Part shown: positions 1 through 5,193 of the stretch, piece by piece
How positions within the stretch are numbered: the first letter of the stretch is position 1
Layout: each line of letters begins with the position of its first letter
NCBI GenBank assembly: GCA_946481475.1
Contig: CAMLOB010000322.1
Coordinates: 1-5,461, forward strand
Reading direction: 5' to 3'
DNA length: 5,461 nt
Source of the DNA: an uncultured Chlorobiota bacterium
GTDB lineage: Bacteria; Bacteroidota; Kapaibacteriia; OLB7
The notes under the pieces: model-generated
Seen by the model: the letters and a program-made list of their open reading frames with translations, nothing else
The model's database searches: none
Told to the model about the DNA's origin: nothing
Made by a program: the position numbers and the translations under genes

Positions 1-565
1 CCACGACCTCGCCCCCCGTGAGCGCCACACCCCCGCCGACGACCCTGCGAATCAACCCCAAACCCCACATCACCACTTCCCCGCACGCCTTGCCGGCCCG
101 GATACCCGATTCGATCTGCCATCCTTCCAGACGACTCTCGAGACGGGCAATCAGTTCACCCGAGGAGACGACGCTTGTGCCGAACGACCGGATCAGCTCA
201 ACGGTCCCGGCATCGACCTTTGCAACAACCGGCAGTGCATTGTTCGGCGAATATTCCATGGCAACTTCCGGGACGCCATTGAGCATTTCCCGCAGCCCTT
301 CCTCATACTCGGTCTGGCTGGAATAAAACCTCACCGGCCCCGGCATTCCCTCGGCAAGATGGGGTTCAATTCTGTGTACCAGTCCGCGCGGTTCTCCTTC
401 GGCAGGAATCAGTAGCGCCCAGCGTCGGGTCTGGTGCGTCTCCGACGTCAGCCCCAGAAGACGGGAGGCGATAACGTTGCTCTCCCTGAAATTGCTGAGA
501 AGCCAGGCATCGGTGCCGGCTTCGTGCATTGCCCGTTGAATGCGTTGCAGTTGTTCAGTAGTCAT
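1..565 (-). CDS. M24 family metallopeptidase (Xaa-Pro aminopeptidase-like), N-terminal part, runs off the left edge
   Basis: The minus strand is open from an ATG at 565-563 to the window edge (188 codons, no stop), so the gene is partial at its 3' end. The protein begins MTTEQLQRIQRAMHEAG and looks like the creatinase-type N-terminal domain that precedes the metal-binding 'pita-bread' domain of cytoplasmic M24 peptidases. Family-like stretches include FRESNVIASRLLGL (residues 26-39), THQTRRWALLIPAEGEP (43-59), LVHRIEP (62-68), VAMEYSPNNALP (101-112) and KVDAGTVELIRSFG (116-129). The catalytic domain with the metal ligands lies outside the window, so activity cannot be judged. Members usually have around 400 residues, so roughly half is missing. 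No good Shine-Dalgarno sequence precedes the start. The last 35 residues (154-188, bases 1-106) turn unusually Gly/Val-rich and fit the family poorly, which may reflect poor sequence near an assembly end. Divergent from the operon on the right. The family call is fairly firm; the exact substrate is unknown. Confidence 0.8.
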   Translation of the reverse strand, partial: MTTEQLQRIQRAMHEAGTDAWLLSNFRESNVIASRLLGLTSETHQTRRWALLIPAEGEPRGLVHRIEPHLAEGMPGPVRFYSSQTEYEEGLREMLNGVPEVAMEYSPNNALPVVAKVDAGTVELIRSFGTSVVSSGELIARLESRLEGWQIESGIRAGKACGEVVMWGLGLIRRVVGGGVALTGGEVV

Positions 566-620
566 TGCAGATATGTTTTACGATTGGATTGCGACTCTTC
601 TATCACGTCCGATACTTCCT

Positions 621-635
621 GCTATTGTCAATAGC
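621..635. promoter_or_regulatory. Perfect 15-bp palindrome, candidate operator
   Basis: GCTATTGTCAATAGC has two perfect 7-base arms around one central base. It lies between two divergent genes, 56 bases upstream of the peptidase start and 107 bases upstream of the stress-protein start. Its position and symmetry suit a binding site for a dimeric regulator. It also contains the only TTGACA-like hexamer of the spacer (minus strand 631-626), so a bound protein could mask a promoter. No regulator is identified, and a chance palindrome is possible. Confidence 0.35.
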
Positions 636-733
636 CGTTGCAGCCGGTCGAACCGTACAAAAGTAGCTGTGATAATTCAATTCTTGTCTGTATACTTCCG
701 GCTGACGGGATCGTTATCTGTTCACGATTCATC

Positions 734-739
734 AGGTGG
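734..739 (+). promoter_or_regulatory. Ribosome binding site of the universal stress protein gene
   Basis: AGGTGG matches the AGGAGG core at five of six bases and ends three bases before the ATG at 743; its AGG part is six bases away. It helps choose 743 over the upstream in-frame TTG at 638, and the family N-terminus fits the same choice. Confidence 0.45.
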
Positions 740-742
740 GCC

Positions 743-1207
743 ATGCAATACTCAATCCGCAAGATACTTGCTCCGACGGACTTCTCCGACCATTCCGGTC
801 ATGCACTGGGATATGCCCGCACATTTGCCGAACGCTGGAGTGCCGAGTTGCATCTGCTGAACGTGATTGAACCGGCAGTCTTCCCGACCGAAGCGGGATT
901 GACGCCGATCGGAACGATGAAACTGGGAGAGGAGATGGAGACGGCCGCAGAGCTGCAGTTGAAGAAGATTGCCTCTTCGGATCAGCTCGACGGACTCCAG
1001 ATCCGAACCGGAGTTGCGCACGGACGGGCAAGTACGGCAATTATCGAGTATGCCCGAAGGAACGACATCGATCTGATTATCATTGCCACGCACGGAAGGC
1101 GGGGGCTGGAACATCTGATTTTCGGCTCGACCGCCGAACGGGTCGTACGGGAGGCCCCCTGTCCTGTTCTCACCGTCCGACCGGCCGAAAGCCGATCGAC
1201 CGACTAA
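743..1207 (+). CDS. Universal stress protein (UspA family)
   Basis: A 154-residue single-domain Usp protein, the usual length. UspA-type proteins are cytoplasmic, often dimeric nucleotide-binding proteins made under stress or growth arrest. The N-terminus IRKILAPTDFSDHS (residues 5-18) is the typical first strand with the conserved Asp13. The C-terminal part carries ATHG (115-118), then nine residues, then GST (128-130), which is the ATP-binding pattern G-2x-G-9x-G(S/T) with Ala in place of the first Gly, a common variant. It is followed by AERVVREAPCPVLTVR (131-146), the family's closing helix and strand. The frame stays open upstream to a TTG at 638, but the family start and an AGGTGG site support 743. 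First gene of an apparent operon: the stop lies 23 bases before fbp. ATP binding is likely but not proven; the particular stress role is unknown. Confidence 0.93.
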   Translation: MQYSIRKILAPTDFSDHSGHALGYARTFAERWSAELHLLNVIEPAVFPTEAGLTPIGTMKLGEEMETAAELQLKKIASSDQLDGLQIRTGVAHGRASTAIIEYARRNDIDLIIIATHGRRGLEHLIFGSTAERVVREAPCPVLTVRPAESRSTD

Positions 1208-1230
1208 CACTATTGCACCAACTTTTTTCT

Positions 1231-2295
1231 ATGCCACACAGCAGGAACTCGTTCATTACCATCGAACGGCATATTGCCGATCAGGAACACCTCCACCTTT
1301 ACGCCACCGGCGCATTCAGTCGACTTCTGCGCGATCTGATGCTGGCCATTCGCGTCATCTCCCGGGAAGTCCGTCGGGCCGGACTGGTCGATATTTTCGG
1401 AACCACAGGAGAGGAGAACGTCCACGGCGAGACCGTCAGGAAACTGGACGTCTTCTCGAACGACACGATCATCAGGGCAATGCGCTACGGCGGGCATCTC
1501 TGCGCGATGGCCTCCGAGGAGTCTGAAGGGATCATCTCCATTCCGAACGACATTCCGAAAGGGAGCTATGTTCTCCTGTTCGATCCTCTCGACGGATCGA
1601 CGAACATCGACATCAACGTCACGATCGGCACCATCTTCTCGATCTTCCGCCGCGTCTCCCCCGACATCGATCGTCTCGGTGACATGAACGATCTGATCCA
1701 GCCCGGATACCGTCAGGTGGCCGCAGGTTACGCACTCTACGGATCAAGCACCGTCCTGGTCTACACCACCGGAAACGGCGTCGATATGTTCACTTATGAT
1801 CCGACGCTGGGGGAATTTCTTCTCTCGAATCAATCGATCCGGATTCCGGATCACGGCGGCTATTATTCGATCAACGAGGGGAACTCCGTGTACTGGCACA
1901 GAGGAATGCAGGATTATATCTCCCACGTGAAGCAGATCGACAAGGAGACCTCCCGTCCCTACACCCAGCGCTACATCGGCACGGCCGTCGCCGACGTTCA
2001 TCGGACATTGATGTACGGCGGCATCTTCCTCTATCCGGGAGACAGGAAAAGTCCGAACGGAAAACTCCGCCTGATGTACGAAGTAAATCCTCTGGCCATG
2101 CTGATCGAGCAGGCCGGGGGGACGGCAATCGACGGACGGAACCGGGTGCTGGACATCGTTCCGGAGAGTCTGCATCAACGTTGCCCGCTGATCTGCGGCA
2201 GTCCGAAAGACGTCGAGGAAGCCCGGTCGTTCGTCGAACGGGATCCGATCGGTGCAGAGGAAACCGTACCGCAAAAACTGCCGTCGACCGCATGA
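1231..2295 (+). CDS. fbp: Fructose-1,6-bisphosphatase, class I
   Basis: Hydrolyses fructose 1,6-bisphosphate to fructose 6-phosphate, the committed step of gluconeogenesis (and of the Calvin cycle where present), in the cytoplasm with Mg2+. The 354-residue product has the class I signature: metal-binding Glu pair in ASEESE (E96, E97), FDPLDGSTNID from F117 with D118 and D121, RYIGTAVADVHR (247-258), YGGIFLYPGD, and YEVNPLAMLIEQAGG (283-297) with the conserved Glu at E293. The C-terminus runs about 20 residues past the family core before reaching the next gene. A TTG at 1213 would add six residues, but the ATG at 1231 better matches the family start. No Shine-Dalgarno sequence is visible; the ATG follows a T-rich stretch. 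The gene is 23 bases after the stress-protein gene, and its TGA overlaps the pdxA ATG (ATGA). Chlorobi-type FBPases look closest from memory. Identification is firm. Confidence 0.97.
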   Translation: MPHSRNSFITIERHIADQEHLHLYATGAFSRLLRDLMLAIRVISREVRRAGLVDIFGTTGEENVHGETVRKLDVFSNDTIIRAMRYGGHLCAMASEESEGIISIPNDIPKGSYVLLFDPLDGSTNIDINVTIGTIFSIFRRVSPDIDRLGDMNDLIQPGYRQVAAGYALYGSSTVLVYTTGNGVDMFTYDPTLGEFLLSNQSIRIPDHGGYYSINEGNSVYWHRGMQDYISHVKQIDKETSRPYTQRYIGTAVADVHRTLMYGGIFLYPGDRKSPNGKLRLMYEVNPLAMLIEQAGGTAIDGRNRVLDIVPESLHQRCPLICGSPKDVEEARSFVERDPIGAEETVPQKLPSTA

Positions 2296-3308
2296 GTTCC
2301 GAACGGAGCCTTCCGCGACTTCTTCTGACGATCGGCGACATCAACGGCATCGGTCCGGAGGTGCTGCTGAAAGGGCTGCTCCGTCTCCTCCCCTCCCGTT
2401 CCTTTGTTCCTGCAATTATCGGGAACGTACGGCTGTTGCGCGACTATGTGATGAAGCTGCCGATAGACCAGGTAAGTGTCGGAGAAACATCCCTTGATCT
2501 ATGCGGAGAGACCGTACCGATCATTGACATCCCCTCCGAGGCCACGCTGAATCCGGGAGCCGAAACGGCAGAAGCCGGCAAGCTGGCGGGAGATGCGATC
2601 AAGCGTGCGGTCGCCATACTTTGCGACGGCGATGCCGAAGGAATGGTGACCATGCCGATTTCGAAAAACGGTCTGAACCGGGGGGGACATCACTGGCCGG
2701 GGCATACGGAGATGATCGCCGAACTTTCCGGCGGCGGAACACCTCTGATGATTCTTGCAACCGAGGGACTCCGAGTCGCCCTGATGACCATCCACGTTCC
2801 TCTCTCCCTCGTGTCATCGCTGATTACGCCTGCTCTGGTCACGCAACGGATTCAATCCTTCCATCAATCGCTGCAAATGGATTTCGGCGTTTCCTCCCCC
2901 CGCATCGCCCTGCTCGGAGTAAATCCTCACGCGGGAGAAGAGGGGACGATCGGACGTGAAGAGCAGGAGATACTGCTGCCGGTGATCAGACAACTGATCG
3001 ACGAGGGCTATCGACTGGAAGGACCGTTCCCTGCCGACGGATTCTTTGCCCGCTTCAGGCCGGGCGATTACGATGGTGTTCTGGCATCCTACCACGATCA
3101 GGGACTCATCCCGCTGAAGATGCTCGCTCGTGGAGCCGGCGTCAATATCACCGCCGGACTTCCAATTGTCCGAACCTCTCCCGACCATGGAACGGCATTC
3201 GGCATTGCCGGTAACGGCACGGCAGATGAGTCGAGTACGGTCGAGGCCATCGACACGGCTCTGCGGATTATCGGGAACAGGAAGGAATACAATCGTCGGG
3301 AAGCATGA
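2292..3308 (+). CDS. pdxA: 4-hydroxythreonine-4-phosphate dehydrogenase
   Basis: Oxidises 4-phosphohydroxy-L-threonine with NAD(P)+; the product decarboxylates and is condensed by PdxJ to pyridoxine 5'-phosphate in the DXP-dependent vitamin B6 pathway. At 338 residues it has the usual length. The N-terminal LLLTIGDINGIGPEV (10-24) is a family hallmark. The three metal-binding histidines are present: H168 in IHVPL, H213 in NPHAGE and H268 in YHDQG, each two residues later than in the E. coli enzyme. The substrate-site His is H138 in PGHTEM. RTSPDHGTAF near the C-terminus is also conserved. The frame is open upstream to 2181, but the product core begins at 2292, where ATGA overlaps the fbp stop. 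With no Shine-Dalgarno sequence, translational re-initiation from fbp is likely. Its own TGA overlaps the ATG of ftsE. No pdxJ is seen in the window. All key residues are intact. Confidence 0.97.
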   Translation: MSSERSLPRLLLTIGDINGIGPEVLLKGLLRLLPSRSFVPAIIGNVRLLRDYVMKLPIDQVSVGETSLDLCGETVPIIDIPSEATLNPGAETAEAGKLAGDAIKRAVAILCDGDAEGMVTMPISKNGLNRGGHHWPGHTEMIAELSGGGTPLMILATEGLRVALMTIHVPLSLVSSLITPALVTQRIQSFHQSLQMDFGVSSPRIALLGVNPHAGEEGTIGREEQEILLPVIRQLIDEGYRLEGPFPADGFFARFRPGDYDGVLASYHDQGLIPLKMLARGAGVNITAGLPIVRTSPDHGTAFGIAGNGTADESSTVEAIDTALRIIGNRKEYNRREA

Positions 3309-4021
3309 CAACGCAACGGAGTGAAGAGACCATGATCGACCTGCAGAACGTCACGATTGCACATCGGGGCATGTCTGTGCTGCGGAATGCAACGATCGAT
3401 TTTCATCGGGGAGAGACGATCCTGCTGACCGGACCGACCGGATCCGGAAAGACAAGTCTGATCCGCGCCCTCTACGGAGACCTCCCTCCTCTTGAAGGAA
3501 GGATCAGTATCAACGGAATCGATATCGGTTCGGTGTCGCGGGGACGACTTCCGCGGATTCGTCGGACGATGGGGATTATTTTTCAGGATGACCGGTTGCT
3601 TGACGACAGGAACGTCTACGAGAACATGCGTTTTGCCCTCTCGATCCGGGTGAAAGCGGCCGGGGAGATCAACCGCCTTGCCTTGCAGGCTCTTGCCGAC
3701 ATCGGACTGAGTCACCTGCGATCGAAGCACCCGGATCAACTCTCCGGCGGAGAAGCTCAACGGGTCGGTGTTGCGCGGGCACTCTCGAGCTCACCCGAAA
3801 TTGTTCTGGCCGATGAGCCGACCGGCGATCTGGACCCGACAACGACCGACGAGATCTTCGAATTTCTGGCTTCAAGACGAACGCCTGAGAACCTGTTCAT
3901 CATCGCCACCCACGATTATGAACGCGCCCTCGCAGCCTTTCCGGACGCCAGAACCATTTGCCTGGAAGAGAACAAACTTGTAGAGACCTCCCCCCTTGAG
4001 GGCAGGGCTGTTAAGTTCTAA
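3305..4021 (+). CDS. ftsE: Cell division ABC transporter ATP-binding protein FtsE, 3' end rewritten by an IS
   Basis: FtsE is the ATPase partner of the membrane protein FtsX; the complex works at the inner membrane and controls cell-wall hydrolases during division. The 238-residue product has a full nucleotide-binding domain: Walker A GPTGSGKT (43-50), Q-loop FQDDRLLDDRNVYEN from F93 (FtsE-like rather than a generic importer), signature LSGGEAQRVGVARAL from L146, Walker B with D170/E171 in LADEPTGDLDP, and the switch H203 in ATHDYERA. The start at 3305 overlaps the pdxA stop (ATGA); an internal ATG at 3332 with purine-rich GGAGTGAAGAG upstream is a serious alternative and gives 229 residues. 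The last six codons (GRAVKF) and the TAA lie at or inside the left end of an insertion sequence, so the native tail is lost. The catalytic domain is complete and probably works. No ftsX is visible; the IS separates ftsE from whatever followed. A LolD-type exporter ATPase is the main alternative. Confidence 0.88.
   Translation: MTTQRSEETMIDLQNVTIAHRGMSVLRNATIDFHRGETILLTGPTGSGKTSLIRALYGDLPPLEGRISINGIDIGSVSRGRLPRIRRTMGIIFQDDRLLDDRNVYENMRFALSIRVKAAGEINRLALQALADIGLSHLRSKHPDQLSGGEAQRVGVARALSSSPEIVLADEPTGDLDPTTTDEIFEFLASRRTPENLFIIATHDYERALAAFPDARTICLEENKLVETSPLEGRAVKF
3993..4002 (+). repeat. Left flanking direct repeat (probable target duplication, imperfect)
   Basis: CCCTTGAGGG left of the IS matches CCCTTAAGGA on the right at eight of ten positions. 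Target duplications of 8-10 bp are usual for the ISAs1 family. The sequence is itself nearly palindromic, so the similarity could instead be an outward extension of the terminal inverted repeats. Confidence 0.5.
4003..4019 (+). repeat. Left terminal inverted repeat of the IS
   Basis: CAGGGCTGTTAAGTTCT matches the reverse complement of 5167-5183 at all 17 positions. The match continues outwards without a break to 3999 and, after one mismatch at 3998, four more bases to 3994. The last two codons' worth of sequence before the ftsE stop lies here, and the T at 4019 is the first base of that stop codon. Confidence 0.92.
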
Positions 4022-4051
4022 AAAAGGAGTAGAATTGCGAGAAACATCAAG

Positions 4052-4639
4052 ATGTCGGCATCACTACTGACATATTTGTCGGAAGTTCCGGACTTCCGTC
4101 GTGGCCAAGGCAAACGCTACGGCCTGGCAGAACTGCTGGCAATGCTGATCATGGGCATGATGAGCGGTTGCTACGCCTATCGTGAACTGGCCACATTTCT
4201 GCAGGCCAATGCCGAGGAACTTCGCAACCAACTTGGCATCCAACGTGAAGCGATGCCATCGCATGTGACCATTCGCACGATCCTCCGAGGAGTCGATTTT
4301 TCCGCTCTCTGCGATGCCTTCTGCCGATGGGCTAAGACCATTGTCGAACTACCGGATGACAGCCTGATCTGCCTTGACGGTAAAGCACTGGCCTCGACCG
4401 TCAGTGATGCACACACGCGCTATCAGAACTTCACCTGCATCGTCAGTGCGTTCGCTCAAGCTCAGGGAACGGTCCTGTCGCTACGACGCTATGCCAATGC
4501 CGAGACCAGCGAACAGCCCACCGTCATTGAGTTGATCGCTGCCTTAGGACTCCAGGGCGTCACCTTCAGTCTCGACGCGCTGCATTGTCAAAAAAAACGG
4601 TACGGCAGATCATTGACACCGGCAATGACTACCTCTTGA
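4052..4639 (+). CDS. ISAs1-family transposase, N-terminal frame (5' part of a split gene)
   Basis: A 195-residue frame whose first 182 codons are the N-terminal half of a DDE transposase that moves the surrounding IS. It opens with MSASLLTYLSEVPDFRRGQGKRYGL-like sequence, the transposase-associated N-terminal domain of this family. The first catalytic Asp is D109 in LICLDGKALAST, and the second is D175 in FSLDALHCQKK. After the A-run at 4590-4597 the frame leaves family sequence and ends 14 residues later (RYGRSLTPAMTTS), so this product alone lacks the catalytic Glu. A GGAG at 4026-4029 is too far (22 bases) from the ATG to serve it; an in-frame ATT at 4034 is better spaced, but ATT starts are rare and I keep the ATG. 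Alone it is inactive as a transposase and could at most act as a truncated regulator. Confidence 0.85.
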   Translation: MSASLLTYLSEVPDFRRGQGKRYGLAELLAMLIMGMMSGCYAYRELATFLQANAEELRNQLGIQREAMPSHVTIRTILRGVDFSALCDAFCRWAKTIVELPDDSLICLDGKALASTVSDAHTRYQNFTCIVSAFAQAQGTVLSLRRYANAETSEQPTVIELIAALGLQGVTFSLDALHCQKKRYGRSLTPAMTTS

Positions 4640-5175
4640 GCCTCAAGTCGAACCAACAGGCGGTCTATCACAGGCTGTTGGCCTACATGGAGGATCGTCC
4701 AGCAGAGGATTATGCCGAACTCTCGACCCTGGCACACGGACGCAGAGAAGAACGCCGGATCTCCCTCTGGCACATTGATGAGCCCCTGACAGATCTTGCG
4801 ACCGAGTGGCGGAGTCTGCGATCATTCGTGCGGGTACAACGACGGCGCACCGTCGGCTCGACAACCGCTGATGCCTCGCCGGAATGGACCACGCACTCCT
4901 ACATCAGCAGCCGTCGTGACCTTGATGCACGACAACTCGGAGGCCTGATCCAATCCCACTGGCAGATTGAGAACCGTCTGCACTGGGTCAAGAATGTCAT
5001 CCAACATGAGGATCGCAATGCTATTGCCGGAGCCAATGCACCGGAAAACCTGTCGCTCTTGAAAACGATTGCACTGAATCTCTATCGCTCCCACGGCTTC
5101 GACTCGATCAAACATGCCACCATTCGCTTCGCCAACAAAATCAAAGAACTCTTCCGCTTGTTCCTCAGAACTTAA
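4585..5175 (+). CDS. ISAs1-family transposase, C-terminal frame (3' part of a split gene)
   Basis: This frame lies -1 relative to the 5' part and overlaps it by 55 bases. It is open from a TTG at 4585, though real homology should begin at the A-run, with KKTVRQIIDTGNDYLLSLKSNQQ continuing the family sequence exactly where the first frame departs. It holds the third catalytic residue, the Glu in HWQIENRLHW (bases 4969-4971; residue 307 of the joined protein), and a tail rich in basic and hydrophobic residues. Joined with the 5' part by a -1 shift at 4591-4597 it gives a 374-residue protein, the normal size for the family, with D109, D175 and E307. No separate ribosome binding site supports independent translation from 4585. 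Apart from the shift I see no stop or other damage. Confidence 0.83.
   Translation: MSKKTVRQIIDTGNDYLLSLKSNQQAVYHRLLAYMEDRPAEDYAELSTLAHGRREERRISLWHIDEPLTDLATEWRSLRSFVRVQRRRTVGSTTADASPEWTTHSYISSRRDLDARQLGGLIQSHWQIENRLHWVKNVIQHEDRNAIAGANAPENLSLLKTIALNLYRSHGFDSIKHATIRFANKIKELFRLFLRT
4590..4597 (+). other. A8 run with slippery heptamer A-AAA-AAA at the transposase frame junction
   Basis: Eight A's follow CATTGTC. In the upstream frame the codons are CAA AAA AAA CGG, so A at 4591 plus the next two AAA codons form a canonical -1 slippery heptamer (A AAA AAA, next base C). Slipping back one base gives ...HCQKKTVRQ..., which is what the family reads through this point. A run of nine A's would place both halves in one frame. 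The site therefore allows programmed -1 frameshifting or transcript slippage, or records a one-base loss. Confidence 0.75.
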
Positions 5176-5183
5176 CAGCCCTG
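5167..5183 (-). repeat. Right terminal inverted repeat of the IS
   Basis: AGAACTTAACAGCCCTG is the exact reverse complement of 4003-4019. The transposase stop codon TAA (5173-5175) lies inside it, a compact arrangement common in small insertion sequences. Confidence 0.92.
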
Positions 5184-5193
5184 CCCTTAAGGA
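5184..5193 (+). repeat. Right flanking direct repeat (probable target duplication, imperfect)
   Basis: CCCTTAAGGA directly follows the right terminal repeat and pairs with CCCTTGAGGG at 3993-4002, with two differences. Either one copy has changed since insertion, or the match comes from the palindromic nature of the site. Confidence 0.5.

Larger units (their letters stand above)
566..742. promoter_or_regulatory. Divergent intergenic region with presumed back-to-back promoters
   Basis: This 177-bp spacer separates the starts of the minus-strand peptidase gene and the plus-strand stress-protein gene, so it should hold promoters for both directions. It is more AT-rich than the genes beside it. 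On the minus strand a TTGACA occurs at 631-626, but no convincing -10 box follows at the right distance. On the plus strand TATGTTTT (572-579), with TTG 21 bases upstream (551-553), is close to the Bacteroidota-type -33/-7 promoter pattern, and TATACT (691-696) resembles a sigma70 -10 box with no good -35 box. None of these is strong enough to name as a promoter. A perfect palindrome is listed separately. Confidence 0.45.
4003..5183 (+). mobile_element. ISAs1-family insertion sequence, about 1.18 kb
   Basis: The element is bounded by perfect inverted repeats CAGGGCTGTTAAGTTCT (4003-4019) and its complement (5167-5183). It encodes one DDE transposase split into two frames. The family call rests on the protein: LTYLSEVPDFRRGQGKRYGLAELLA near the start and HWQIENRLHW around the catalytic Glu are typical of ISAs1/H-repeat transposases. 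The size is near the low end of the family. Ends are set at CAGGGC because this leaves flanking 10-bp near-repeats; the inverted match itself extends outwards to 21 perfect bases (3999-4019 with 5167-5187), so the true ends could lie three or four bases further out. The IS entered the 3' end of ftsE in the same orientation as the operon. Confidence 0.9.

Noticed and set aside
18..326. Plus-strand 102-residue open frame at the left edge
   Set aside because: It is antisense to the peptidase frame, Pro/Ser/Thr-rich with no recognisable family, whereas the minus strand gives clear family sequence over the same bases.
638..742. TTG start at 638 extending the stress protein by 35 residues
   Set aside because: The added residues do not look like the Usp family; the ATG at 743 has an AGGTGG site and gives the family's normal N-terminus and length.
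1213..1230. TTG start at 1213 for fbp
   Set aside because: It adds only six residues (MHQLFS), has no ribosome binding site, and the ATG at 1231 fits the family better.
1207..1231. T6 run at 1223-1228 as a terminator after the stress-protein gene
   Set aside because: No stem precedes it; the spacing suits an operon rather than a transcript end.
2181..2291. Upstream extension of pdxA by 37 codons inside fbp
   Set aside because: The extension is an out-of-frame reading of fbp, rich in Arg and unlike PdxA; the ATGA overlap at 2292 is the natural start.
4034..4036. ATT as transposase start, spaced for GGAG at 4026-4029
   Set aside because: ATT starts are very rare and the family N-terminus begins at the ATG at 4052; worth remembering only if protein data disagree.
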